A stretch of DNA of 64,000 nucleotides from Bacteroidia bacterium (GTDB taxonomy: Bacteria; Bacteroidota; Bacteroidia; J057): the NCBI GenBank assembly GCA_030430575.1, contig JAUIKF010000031.1, forward strand, positions 37,198-101,197. Direction: 5' to 3'. Positions 43,093 through 52,201 of the stretch are shown here, piece after piece. The notes beneath the pieces were generated by a model, which was given only the letters and a program-made list of their open reading frames with translations, made no database searches and was not told where the DNA came from. The translations under genes were made by a program, and so were the position numbers. Each line of letters begins with the position of its first letter. The first letter of the stretch is position 1.

Positions 43093-45579
43093 ATGAAATT
43101 ACTCAAATTTGGGGGCTCTTCTGTGGCGGATGCGGATCGCATCGACAATGTTGCGAAGATCTTAAAGACCTACCTCGACCGAGGGGAGGAATTTGCTGTC
43201 GTGGTGTCGGCACTGGGGGGCCTGACTGACTTGCTGATCCAGATGAGCCGAGAGGCAGAAGCTGGCGATTTGGCCTATAAATCGACGTTTGCGGCGTTTA
43301 CCGAACGGCATTTTGAAGTGGTGGAACGCCTGATCTCAGCTCAGCGACAAGAAATCGTCAAATACGAACTCCGCGAATGGCAGATCGAACTCGCCAATAT
43401 CTTGCAGGGCATTTACCTCATTCGTGAGCTATCGCCACGCACCTTGGACATCATCTTGAGTCAAGGCGAACGCCATTCGGCGTTTTTGCTCAGCGAAGTG
43501 CTGCGTGACCGCAACATCGTAGCCCAGTTCGTGGATGCCCGCAAGCTTGTGCGTACGAATAGCCAATACGGCAATGCACAAGTCGATTTTGAAACGACTT
43601 ATGGCAATATCCAAGCCTATTGGAAAAAGGTCAATGGACTGCCGATTATCACGGGTTTTATTGCGTCAGATGAAAAGGGCGCTACCACCACCCTTGGGCG
43701 TGGGGGGAGCGACTATACGGTGTCGTTCTTTGGGGCTGCGCTGGAGGCAGAGGTCATAGAAATATGGACAGATGTCAACGGCGTATTAACCGCCGATCCG
43801 CGCAAGGTCAGGCAGGCATTTTCCATCGAGCAACTGACCTATGAGGAGGCCATGGAGATGTCGCATTTTGGGGCGAAAGTCATCTACCCCCCTACCCTGG
43901 TCCCTGCGATGGAGAAATCCATTCCCATCCGCATCAAAAATTCTTTTGAGCCAGAACATCCAGGCACTCTGATCAGCGGAGAACCCGCCCAAGACGATGC
44001 ACACCCTGTCAAAGGGATTACTTCCATCAAGGATCTATCGATCCTCACCTTGCAAGGCGGCGGCCTGTTTGGGGTCAGTGGCTCTAACCTGACAGCGCGC
44101 TTATTCTCTGTTCTCGCACAAGAAGAGATCAACATTATCCTGATCACCCAAGGCTCATCCGAGCAATCGCTCAGTTTTGCCGTGCGGCCAGAACAGGCTA
44201 TTTTGGCCCAAAATGCCTTAAATCAAGCTTTTGAATTGGAAATTAGGGCACGGATGATCACCCCAGTGAAGATTGAAGAGGGGCTTTCGGTCATCGCTGT
44301 TATCGGAGAGAACATGAAGTCCCGCCCAGGGATTTCAGCTCGATTATTTAGTGCTTTGGGACGAAACGGGATCAACGTTGCCCTCACGGTGCAAGGCTCT
44401 TCTGAGCGCAATATCACCGTGGTGATTTCCAAGGAAGATGAAGCGAAGGCCCTCAACGCCGTTCATGAGGCCTTTTTCCTATCCGACACTTTTTCCCTGA
44501 ATCTCTTTATGGTGGGTGTCGGATTAATTGGCAGTACACTGATCCAGCAGATCCAAGATCACGCTAAATTCTTGCGGGAAGAGCGGTATATGGAAGTGAA
44601 TCTGGTGGCGTTGGCAAATACCAAAAAAATGATATTTGATGACAACGGCATTGATTTGGGGCAATGGAAAGAAAGCTTAGCACAAGGAGAACCCTCAGAT
44701 CTCAAGGGTTTTATGGAAAAAATGATTGCCCTCAATTTGCCCAACAGCATCTTTGTCGACAATACTGCGAACAACGAAATCGCCAATTTTTACGAAAGCA
44801 TCCTTGACAACAGCATTTCCATCTCAACCGCCAACAAAGTCGCTGCTTCCAGCAAATACGCCCTCTACGAGCAACTCAAAGCCGTAGCCGACAAGCGTGG
44901 CGTTCATTTTCAATACGAAACCAATGTGGGTGCAGGGCTTCCCGTCATTACAACCATCGCCGACCTCGTCAACAGCGGCGACAAAATTCTCAAGATTGAA
45001 GGCATTCTTTCGGGTTCCCTTTCATTTATTTTTAATAATTACGCAGCGGGCATGACCTTCAGCGAGATTGTGAAGCAGGCGCAGGAACGCGGATTCACAG
45101 AACCAGACCCGAGGGTCGACTTGAGCGGCCAAGACGTCGCGCGGAAATTGCTGATCCTGGCCCGCGAATCGGGCCTTCGCCTAGAGGCAGATGACATACG
45201 CATCGACAATATCTTGCCCAATGCATGCTTGATGGCCCCTACAATCGAAGCATTCTGGGAAGAACTGGCAGCGGCTGACGGCCACTTTGAACAATTGCGG
45301 GCCTCGGCTGCGAACGAGGGCAAAGCCATGCGATTTATCGCTACCCTAGAAGGAAAAGAAGCGTTTATTTCCCTACAAAATGTCGATTCAGCCAATCCTT
45401 TCTACAACCTCTCAGGTAGCGACAATATGATTGTCTTCACTACGCAGCGATACCAGGAACGGCCACTGGTAATCAAAGGTCCTGGCGCAGGGGCGGAAGT
45501 GACGGCTGCGGGGGTATTTGCAGAGATTGTGCGGATAGGAAACTTGCTTTCACCTGTGTTGAGGCTGCCGGAGGAGTGA
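43093..45579 (+). CDS. thrA: bifunctional aspartate kinase/homoserine dehydrogenase
   Basis: 828 residues, close to E. coli ThrA (820). Aspartokinase domain with KFGGSSV (5-11) and GRGGSDYT, two ACT domains (about 315-460) that would bind threonine for feedback control, then a Rossmann homoserine dehydrogenase from LFMVGVGLIGS (about 472-482). It catalyses the first and third steps from aspartate to threonine and methionine. No thrB or thrC follows; the next gene is convergent. The structured leader at 42996 may regulate it. Confidence 0.96.
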   Translation: MKLLKFGGSSVADADRIDNVAKILKTYLDRGEEFAVVVSALGGLTDLLIQMSREAEAGDLAYKSTFAAFTERHFEVVERLISAQRQEIVKYELREWQIELANILQGIYLIRELSPRTLDIILSQGERHSAFLLSEVLRDRNIVAQFVDARKLVRTNSQYGNAQVDFETTYGNIQAYWKKVNGLPIITGFIASDEKGATTTLGRGGSDYTVSFFGAALEAEVIEIWTDVNGVLTADPRKVRQAFSIEQLTYEEAMEMSHFGAKVIYPPTLVPAMEKSIPIRIKNSFEPEHPGTLISGEPAQDDAHPVKGITSIKDLSILTLQGGGLFGVSGSNLTARLFSVLAQEEINIILITQGSSEQSLSFAVRPEQAILAQNALNQAFELEIRARMITPVKIEEGLSVIAVIGENMKSRPGISARLFSALGRNGINVALTVQGSSERNITVVISKEDEAKALNAVHEAFFLSDTFSLNLFMVGVGLIGSTLIQQIQDHAKFLREERYMEVNLVALANTKKMIFDDNGIDLGQWKESLAQGEPSDLKGFMEKMIALNLPNSIFVDNTANNEIANFYESILDNSISISTANKVAASSKYALYEQLKAVADKRGVHFQYETNVGAGLPVITTIADLVNSGDKILKIEGILSGSLSFIFNNYAAGMTFSEIVKQAQERGFTEPDPRVDLSGQDVARKLLILARESGLRLEADDIRIDNILPNACLMAPTIEAFWEELAAADGHFEQLRASAANEGKAMRFIATLEGKEAFISLQNVDSANPFYNLSGSDNMIVFTTQRYQERPLVIKGPGAGAEVTAAGVFAEIVRIGNLLSPVLRLPEE

Positions 45580-45580
45580 G

Positions 45581-45677
45581 GAATGATTGGAGAATAATGA
45601 TTGACGAACAAGGATTTTTGAAGGGCTTTCTTCACTTCTTCAATCTTCATTCCTTGTTCGATATTCTCCAATCATTC
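45581..45677. repeat. inverted pair of dispersed intergenic repeats
   Basis: GAATGATTGGAGAATA...CGAACAAGGA (45581-45613) and its inverse TCCTTGTTCGATATTCTCC + AATCATTC (45651-45677) form a long imperfect hairpin between convergent genes thrA and the SIR2-like gene. The same sequence family occurs at 47602-47748 and 62868-62893. Confidence 0.65.
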
Positions 45678-46788
45678 ACCCTCTTTTCGTCCGAATCTCC
45701 TTCAAGATATTCGGAATCTCCGTAAACTCGTCGATCCAGATCGTCTTCACCCCAAAAGAAAGCGCATCATTTTCCTCATAGCTTTCGATGATTCCGATGA
45801 GTGATTTGGCGATTTCGGTGAGATTGAGGTCTTTGGTTAATTCCTTTTTGGGGAAAATATTCTCTTGCTTCAATTGCTTTTCCAATCGCTTATTGATTAA
45901 TGCGGGATCATAACGCTTACGCAATAAGTGATGAAAAACATCATCATCTCCCCGTTGCAACCGTGCAATATCCAATAAGCGCCTCAGGTTGGGATCCGTC
46001 AGGGAGGTGCCAATGAAGAGGCAGGAGAAATCGCGGTATTTGTTGATTTGCACGATATTCGACCAACTATAGATTTCGCTGTATTCTTTGTGGTAAATAT
46101 TCTCGCCCAGGGTGATTTTGTTCTTGGCTTTTAATTTTCCTTTGTGAGGTAGAAAGCCATGTACATGGTAGATGGGCAAAACGCCTGAGCGCGGATTCAT
46201 CCCTACATCATAGATAACTTTGTAAGGCACATTCACCTCCAGTTTGGAGAGCATGGTCTCAAGAACATCATCGTAATTATAGGTGATAATACTGTCGAGA
46301 TTGGGGCTTTTGCCCGGTGCGACGCAGAAATTGACAATTTCACGCATCATGGGCGATTCACGCGTAAAGTCTATTTGTTCATACAATACTTTCCGCACGG
46401 CCTCTTCAAACACAAAGCTGTCCTGCTCTTCTTCCTGCTTATAGTGGTCGTATAAGTAGCGTCCTGCAATAACAGGACTGGGAGAAAAAACCTTGGTAAA
46501 CAACTGAGCCAAAATACTGGAAGCTTGATCGCCTTGCTCAATGGTTTTTATCATCAATTTTTGGAGCAACGCATTCCAGGTTGGAATCCCAAATTCAAAA
46601 GAAACGCCCGCCCCCAATACCATCACCAACCGTTCGTCCCGAAAGGATTTTGCCACCTGGTTGATCAAGCTTTTTCGTGAGGCATTTGGCCTTCCAGCTA
46701 GCTGATCAAGGACCTTTTGCTGTAGATCACCCGTGCCTCCACTCAGTTCTTCAAGCGTTTCGATCGCCTTGTCAAAGCCATTGTTCAT
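45676..46788 (-). CDS. SIR2-like (SIR2_2) domain protein, candidate NADase
   Basis: 370 residues. Residues about 50-290 are a SIR2-type NAD-binding domain: GAGVSFEFGIP (59-69), TYNYDD (169-174) with Asn171, and HVHG (208-211) as the catalytic His region. The zinc-binding cysteines of deacetylases are absent. This form occurs in anti-phage proteins that deplete NAD after infection, and also in other contexts. About 50 residues precede and 90 follow the domain, with no other recognised domain. It stands alone, on the other side of thrA from the NYN operon. Confidence 0.88.
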   Translation of the reverse strand: MNNGFDKAIETLEELSGGTGDLQQKVLDQLAGRPNASRKSLINQVAKSFRDERLVMVLGAGVSFEFGIPTWNALLQKLMIKTIEQGDQASSILAQLFTKVFSPSPVIAGRYLYDHYKQEEEQDSFVFEEAVRKVLYEQIDFTRESPMMREIVNFCVAPGKSPNLDSIITYNYDDVLETMLSKLEVNVPYKVIYDVGMNPRSGVLPIYHVHGFLPHKGKLKAKNKITLGENIYHKEYSEIYSWSNIVQINKYRDFSCLFIGTSLTDPNLRRLLDIARLQRGDDDVFHHLLRKRYDPALINKRLEKQLKQENIFPKKELTKDLNLTEIAKSLIGIIESYEENDALSFGVKTIWIDEFTEIPNILKEIRTKRG

Positions 46789-47008
46789 AAAAGTTTTAGG
46801 TTTTGGGTTCTAGGTTCTAGGAAAAGACCCAATCAATAATGAATCAATTTATCAATCAATAATTACTAAAGGAAAACTGATAAAATAAACGAGTCCACTT
46901 GAAGTTATAAATGGCTGATTTTCAGCCCTTTATTCAAAATTCAACATTCACTCATTCAAAATTTGTTTCAAAGTTACACATTCCCTACAATTTCTTATCT
47001 TCACCTCC

Positions 47009-47611
47009 ATGAAAAAGCTGTTTTATCTCGTGCTGACCCTGGCGATCGGTTTTGCTGCCGCGACGGTGGTGTTATCTGTCCGTAGTTGCAATTTGATCGA
47101 TCCAGATAGGCCCGTGACAGATCATAACATAATTGTGGAAAAGGTGGTAGGCATGGGCAAAATGGAGTTGGTTCAATACCAATTTCAAGACTTAGTGGCT
47201 CACGAAATCATCAAGGACTGGTGGCCAGATCCCAAGGTATTGCTATTTGTCAAAGGAGAAGCGGTAGGCTGCGTTGATTTTACCAAAATAGACAGCGCTG
47301 CGATTACCCATGTCGGCGACAGCGTCCTTATTCTCAGGCTCCCCCAGCCAGAAATTTGCTATACCCGCATCGACCACGACAGTTCCAAAGTCTTCGACAC
47401 CCAATACACCTTCTGGGAAGAGGCAGAGATGGTAGAAGAAGCCTATAAACAAGCAGAAAAGGAAATCCTCCACGCCGCACTCAAAGGTCAGATCATTGAA
47501 AACGCCAAAAAACAAGCTGAACTTGTGCTGAAGCCTACGCTGGAAGCGTTGACGGGTAGAGAAATTCACTTACAGTTTCCGGTAATGGAACCGAGGGAAG
47601 GGAATGATTGA
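47009..47611 (+). CDS. DUF4230 membrane-anchored protein
   Basis: 200 residues. An N-terminal membrane anchor (about 5-26) is followed by a DUF4230 domain with DHNIIVEKVVGMGKMELVQY (about 39-58) and a C-terminal amphipathic helix (about 140-185, rich in A, E and K). Topology: N-in, bulk outside the cytoplasm. Function unknown in the family. It is followed by several repeat copies. Confidence 0.85.
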   Translation: MKKLFYLVLTLAIGFAAATVVLSVRSCNLIDPDRPVTDHNIIVEKVVGMGKMELVQYQFQDLVAHEIIKDWWPDPKVLLFVKGEAVGCVDFTKIDSAAITHVGDSVLILRLPQPEICYTRIDHDSSKVFDTQYTFWEEAEMVEEAYKQAEKEILHAALKGQIIENAKKQAELVLKPTLEALTGREIHLQFPVMEPREGND

Positions 47612-47748
47612 TGAATGTTGATTGATGAACAAGGATTGGTGAAGGGGGATGATTGCAGAATATCGATTGATGAACAAGGATTGTTGAAATAGAAGAATCT
47701 TTACTTCAAAAATCATCAATCCTTGTTCGATATTCTCCAATCTTCTTA
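47602..47748. repeat. cluster of three dispersed-repeat copies
   Basis: Two direct copies with GATGAACAAGGATTG (about 47622-47640, 47655-47690) and one inverted copy CAATCCTTGTTCGATATTC (about 47717-47736) lie between convergent genes. Together they can fold as a long hairpin and may act as a bidirectional terminator. Confidence 0.6.
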
Positions 47749-48606
47749 TCTTCTTTTCCGCACAAGCCCTTCCTGTACCACAGAAGCCACCAATTTCCCG
47801 TCTCTGGTAAATATATTCCCTCGCGTAAAGCCGCGCCCATTGGAAGCACTAGGGCTGTCTATGGCGTAGAGAAGCCATTCATCTATCCGAAAATCACGGT
47901 GAAACCACATCGCATGGTCGAGGCTTGCCAATTGCAGATTGGCAAAAGAAACATGGTCCCAATGCGGATTTAAGGCCGTTGTAAGCAGGTTATAGTCTGC
48001 TGCATAGGCCAAGACATGTTGATGGCTGGCTGCTGGTGCATTTTGCATATCGCCTTTTGCCCGAAGCCACACGTATTTGACAGGTGCCTGTTTGCCTGGG
48101 TTAAAGGCATCGTACTGGTCCACTGGACGAAATTCTATGGGGCGATCCCGCTCAAAGAACGTGCGAAAAGCCAGGGGCCATTTGTCCTGAAACCGTTCCG
48201 CCAATTTGAGATCATCCAGCAGTTCCTCAGGATCTGGAACATCAGGCGCTTCCCCCTGGTGATCAAATCCTTCCTCAACCGACTGGAAAGAGGCAGAAGA
48301 GTTAAAAATGGCTTTGCCATTTTGGATAGCCACCACGCGGCGAGTCGTGAAACTGCCTCCGTCACGGATTCGATCGACCTCATAGATAATGGGCTTTTCA
48401 ATGGAGCCAGGCAGGATAAAATAGCCGTGCAAGGAATGTAAGCGGCGGTCTTCTGGTGCTGTGCGCGCAGCCGCATGCAAGGCTTGGGCCAGCACTTGGC
48501 CACCGTACACCCGCTTTCCTCCCACCATGGTGCTTTTACCGCGAAAGAGATTCATCTCTATTTGCTCTAATTCCAAAAGCTCCAACAATTCATGGACATT
48601 TTTCAT
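47746..48606 (-). CDS. tesB: acyl-CoA thioesterase II
   Basis: 286 residues, the length of E. coli TesB. Double hot-dog fold; GGQVLAQALHAA (about 35-46), LHSLHGYFILPG (about 59-70), and RDGGSFTTRRVVAIQNG (about 82-98) are family signatures, as is the C-terminal ASLDHAMWFHRDFR. It hydrolyses medium- and long-chain acyl-CoA in the cytoplasm. Start ATG at 48606, the first Met of the frame. Confidence 0.93.
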   Translation of the reverse strand: MKNVHELLELLELEQIEMNLFRGKSTMVGGKRVYGGQVLAQALHAAARTAPEDRRLHSLHGYFILPGSIEKPIIYEVDRIRDGGSFTTRRVVAIQNGKAIFNSSASFQSVEEGFDHQGEAPDVPDPEELLDDLKLAERFQDKWPLAFRTFFERDRPIEFRPVDQYDAFNPGKQAPVKYVWLRAKGDMQNAPAASHQHVLAYAADYNLLTTALNPHWDHVSFANLQLASLDHAMWFHRDFRIDEWLLYAIDSPSASNGRGFTRGNIFTRDGKLVASVVQEGLVRKRR

Positions 48607-48707
48607 GGGGCAAAAGTATCATTTTTTGTATTATTGCTCCAATCCCGAGATGAATTAATCTGGTCATCTTCATTTTGATTTTCATTTTCATTCTGATTTT
48701 AATTCCT

Positions 48708-49508
48708 ATGTCCATATTTCTAGCAGAATTTTTTGGGACCCTGGTACTGATCCTCCTTGGCTGTGGGGTAAACGCAGCTGTTTCACTCCGACTTTCCAAG
48801 GCAGAAAGTGCTGGTTGGCTGGTAATCGCCATTGGCTGGGGGCTTGCCGTCACGCTTGCTATCTACGCCGTAGGCGCCATCAGTGGCGCCCATATCAATC
48901 CCGCCGTGAGCCTGGCGTTGGCCTCCACAGGGGATCTACCCTATTCAGAACTTCCGATATACCTCACAGGTCAAATGCTGGGGGCCATCGTTGGCGCAGC
49001 CTTAGTCTGGCTCCAATACCTCCCTCACTGGCGCAAGACGACCGACCCAGCCACGAAACTAGGCGTATTTTCCACAGCCCCCGCCGTCCGTTCGCTGTGG
49101 GCCAATATGCTCAGCGAAGTCATCGGCACCTTTGTCCTGATCATCGCCTTGCTCTTCATCGGTGCCAATAACTTTGCCGACGGCCTCAATCCCTTGATCA
49201 TCGGTGGACTGATCGTTTCCATCGGCCTTTCCCTGGGAGGCACCACTGGCTGGGCCATCAACCCTGCGCGGGACCTTGGGCCTAGGATCGCTCATTTTCT
49301 CCTTCCTATCCATGACAAAGGAGACAGCGATTGGGAATATGCCCCTATCCCCGTGATAGGCCCCATTCTTGGTGGCTTACTGGGCGCCACAGTCTATTTG
49401 TGGCTGTTCAAACAGCAGACGGGATTTTTGCTTTGGACGACGCTTGCGTTGTTTGTAGTGGTTGTCGGGCTGGCGGTGCGGGAGGAGATGGTGAGAGGTA
49501 ATGATTAA
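48708..49508 (+). CDS. MIP family channel (aquaporin/glycerol facilitator)
   Basis: 266 residues from the ATG at 48708 (MSIFLAEFFGTLVLILLGCG); an upstream start at 48675 is in low-complexity sequence. Six helices with both NPA boxes: GAHINPAV (about 65-72) and WAINPARDLGPR (about 190-201). The Asp after the second NPA-R and the loop length favour an aquaglyceroporin (GlpF-like). It conducts water or glycerol across the inner membrane. No glpK or glpD is adjacent. Confidence 0.93.
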   Translation: MSIFLAEFFGTLVLILLGCGVNAAVSLRLSKAESAGWLVIAIGWGLAVTLAIYAVGAISGAHINPAVSLALASTGDLPYSELPIYLTGQMLGAIVGAALVWLQYLPHWRKTTDPATKLGVFSTAPAVRSLWANMLSEVIGTFVLIIALLFIGANNFADGLNPLIIGGLIVSIGLSLGGTTGWAINPARDLGPRIAHFLLPIHDKGDSDWEYAPIPVIGPILGGLLGATVYLWLFKQQTGFLLWTTLALFVVVVGLAVREEMVRGND

Positions 49509-49614
49509 TGGTAAATTGTTAAGGGTAAATGGCCAGGGGGTTGGAACAAAAAACCGTCATTTCTCCATCTTCAAATCTTTTCCTATTTTGTAAAAAGTTA
49601 TTCTAACATTTCCC

Positions 49615-51162
49615 ATGCCCCATCGAATCTCTATTATCCGTTTTTTCCTCTTGTTCCTTTCCTTATCTGCCTGCAATTCACCGGAACCTCAGGATACCCT
49701 TCTGCCTGTAGTGGTGCTTCAGTCTGGCGGAGAGACAGGAGCAGCCTTTGTCGTGGGAATGCAAAGAAATTATCTGTATCTGCTTACTGCAGCCCAATTG
49801 CTCAAAGCTCCTGAGGAGGCCAAAGTAATTTTCAGAGGAAATCATTTTATTAATGTTGAGGTGGTGAATATTGATAAGGAGCTAGACTTGGCAGCAATTC
49901 GATGCCTTCTCCCAGATGATATGGAGACTCCTATTTCTTATATTTACGCTACAAGTCCACTGTCAGAAAATGATAAATTGACTACAATAGGTCATCTCCC
50001 TGATCATTATTGGCATATCAATCGTCGCAACCAAATCAAACCCCATACAGATGGAGTACCATATGGAAAATTTGCCCTTTATTCCAAATCATTTGGCACT
50101 AGCAGTATTGGAAGTCCTGTTTTGGACAAGCGAAACGCACTCTATGGGCTTGTGACCCAGACTGATTCCGTCAATACCATCTGCCTGAATACTGACATAC
50201 TCCAGCAAGCCTGTCGAGATTGGGGTGTGCCTGAGAATTTGATGCTAGGGTTAAATTATGCTACTTCCTATGGAAAAGACAAGGCCGCACTTCCCCAAAA
50301 AGGGAAAACGCCACATTCGCCTATTACCTACACCGACTCATTGGCAGGAGAGATGGTGCTCGTGAAAGGCGGGACCTTTTTGATGGGGAATAAAGAAAGA
50401 TACCCTGATGAATTACCGATACACCCAGTGACAGTGTCAGATTTTTATTTGGGGAAATATGAGGTAACAGTTGGGCAATATCTGGCTTTTTGCAAAATGA
50501 CTAATGGTCACTGGCCAGAATGGCTTGAAAAAGGAAATAATTACCATGTGGAAACGGGAGAAGAATCTGATTATTCAGATATGGGCTATAGGAAGGTCGG
50601 TAGTGAGAACCTACCTATTGTGGGAGTTACCTGGGAGAATGCTCAAGCTTTTATTCAATGGTTATCCATAAAGACAGGTGTCACCTTCCGCTTGCCTTCT
50701 GAGGCTGAGTGGGAATATGCAGCTGGAGGAGGTGCAAATAACCGTACAGCATGGGCTGGGACTAATGGAGCAGGGTTGAGTGAGTATGTTAATTTTTGTG
50801 ATAAGAATTGCACCGCTCCATGGGCTTTTAATTCCCTGGATGATGGACATAGATATACAGCACCAGTAGGGACATTTCTACCCAATGCCTTGGGCCTCTA
50901 CGATATGTCTGGCAATGTATGGGAATGGTGCCAGGATTGGTACCATGCATCCTATAAAAACGCGCCCAATAATGGTTCTGCCTGGGAAAACCCCATTGGC
51001 CCTGGGCGAGTAATTCGTGGCGGTAGTTGGAAATGGATGCTCGCCTACAGCGAAATTACTATGCGTAGTGACTTACGGTATTGGCATAGTCGTGACAACT
51101 TATCCAAAAAACATTATTTCCACTGCTTAGATATCGGTTTCCGGTTAGCCAGATCATTATAG
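49615..51162 (+). CDS. lipoprotein fusing inactive trypsin-like domain to SUMF1 domain
   Basis: 515 residues. Lipobox SLSAC (Cys20). Residues about 35-215 follow a trypsin/HtrA fold, but the triad is broken: LLTAAQLL has Gln61 where His is expected and GTSSIGSPV has Ile165 where the Ser nucleophile is expected; Asp91 in ELDLAAIR remains. Residues about 250-515 are a SUMF1/FGE-sulfatase domain without the FGE cysteine pair. So neither catalytic activity is supported, and a binding role in the envelope is more likely. It is followed after 36 nt by a second SUMF1 lipoprotein. Confidence 0.88.
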   Translation: MPHRISIIRFFLLFLSLSACNSPEPQDTLLPVVVLQSGGETGAAFVVGMQRNYLYLLTAAQLLKAPEEAKVIFRGNHFINVEVVNIDKELDLAAIRCLLPDDMETPISYIYATSPLSENDKLTTIGHLPDHYWHINRRNQIKPHTDGVPYGKFALYSKSFGTSSIGSPVLDKRNALYGLVTQTDSVNTICLNTDILQQACRDWGVPENLMLGLNYATSYGKDKAALPQKGKTPHSPITYTDSLAGEMVLVKGGTFLMGNKERYPDELPIHPVTVSDFYLGKYEVTVGQYLAFCKMTNGHWPEWLEKGNNYHVETGEESDYSDMGYRKVGSENLPIVGVTWENAQAFIQWLSIKTGVTFRLPSEAEWEYAAGGGANNRTAWAGTNGAGLSEYVNFCDKNCTAPWAFNSLDDGHRYTAPVGTFLPNALGLYDMSGNVWEWCQDWYHASYKNAPNNGSAWENPIGPGRVIRGGSWKWMLAYSEITMRSDLRYWHSRDNLSKKHYFHCLDIGFRLARSL

Positions 51163-51198
51163 GTATTAGGTTTTGGGCTACTCAAAAATGCATTTCTC

Positions 51199-52044
51199 AT
51201 GAATCGAATCCTCCTGCTCCTCCTCCTTCTCACCGCTTGCCAAAACCGAAAAGCTGCCAATACGGTTGACGCTCCGCCCAAACAAAATAACACTTCACAA
51301 GCTATTGACCCAGATTCCCTGGCGTATAAAGACCGCTGGGCAGGAGAAATGCTCTATGTAAAAGGCGGTAGCTTTTTGATGGGGAGTGATGATGGGCAAC
51401 AAGATGAAAAGCCCGTGCATCGGGTGACGGTTCCCGATTTTTATTTGGGTAAATATGAAGTGACACAAGCTCAGTGGAAGGCCATCATGAAGGATAATCC
51501 CAGTCATTTTAAGGATTGCGAACAATGCCCAGTGGAGACCGTTGGCTTGGAGGATATTCAACTCTTTCTCCAAAAACTGAACAAAAAGACTAAACAGTCT
51601 TACCGCCTTCCTACAGAAGCCGAATGGGAATATGCAGCAGGCGGCGGTGCCCAAAACCGAACCATCTGGCCTGGAACCAGTGATCCACTCACACTCACAG
51701 AATATGTCCAACCTCATATTTATAGGGGTGAAAATCACAGCCGGCCTGTAGGACAGAAAAAGCCCAATACCCTTGGGTTTTACGACATGGCAGGCAACGT
51801 AGGCGAATGGTGCCAGGATCGTTTTCAAAAAACGTATCAAGGCGCCCCCACCGATGGTTCTGCCTGGCAAATGCCTGTAGGGCCGACCTTTGGAGACTCT
51901 CTTGAAGCACGTAGGGTATATCGAGGCGGTAGTTGGCTAGGGGCTGCGCTATATTACCGTGTAGCGAATAGGAGTCCGATTTTGGATCACGAAAAGGGAG
52001 ACGATGTAGGATTTCGGCTGGCAAGAAGTGTAGGAGCCCCCTAG
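51199..52044 (+). CDS. SUMF1-domain lipoprotein
   Basis: 281 residues. Short lipoprotein leader (lipobox ending at Cys14), low-complexity linker, then one FGE-sulfatase domain with LYVKGGSFLMGSDDG (about 51-65), LPTEAEWEYAAGGGA and MAGNVGEWCQD. The final GGSWLGAALYYRVANRSP lacks the Cys pair, so it is not a formylglycine oxidase. The domain is most similar to that of the preceding gene, suggesting tandem duplication. Confidence 0.88.
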   Translation: MNRILLLLLLLTACQNRKAANTVDAPPKQNNTSQAIDPDSLAYKDRWAGEMLYVKGGSFLMGSDDGQQDEKPVHRVTVPDFYLGKYEVTQAQWKAIMKDNPSHFKDCEQCPVETVGLEDIQLFLQKLNKKTKQSYRLPTEAEWEYAAGGGAQNRTIWPGTSDPLTLTEYVQPHIYRGENHSRPVGQKKPNTLGFYDMAGNVGEWCQDRFQKTYQGAPTDGSAWQMPVGPTFGDSLEARRVYRGGSWLGAALYYRVANRSPILDHEKGDDVGFRLARSVGAP

Positions 52045-52107
52045 AAAATGGTGCAAGTGAGGAATGCGAAAAATGCTAAAATCTGGCGTTTTACTGAGTC
52101 TTTAGCG

Positions 52108-52132
52108 GGGCTTTTCCTAAAAAAGCCCTACT
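52108..52132 (+). terminator. terminator-like hairpin after SUMF1 pair
   Basis: GGGCTTTT (52108-52115), CCTAA, AAAAGCCC (52121-52128), then TACTTTT. It lies 64 nt after the stop. The T-tract is interrupted. Confidence 0.5.
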
Positions 52133-52201
52133 TTTCCTGAAAATCTCTTTAGCTGGCACTCACATGTAAGTATCACATCATTAAACCATTTGCTTAACTA
52201 C

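Noticed and set aside
45402..45671. Minus-strand frame beyond thrA
   Set aside because: Its first part is encoded by the dispersed intergenic repeat and the rest is antisense to thrA.
49615..52044. Calling the two SUMF1 lipoproteins formylglycine-generating enzymes
   Set aside because: Both lack the active-site Cys pair that the 23074 protein has.
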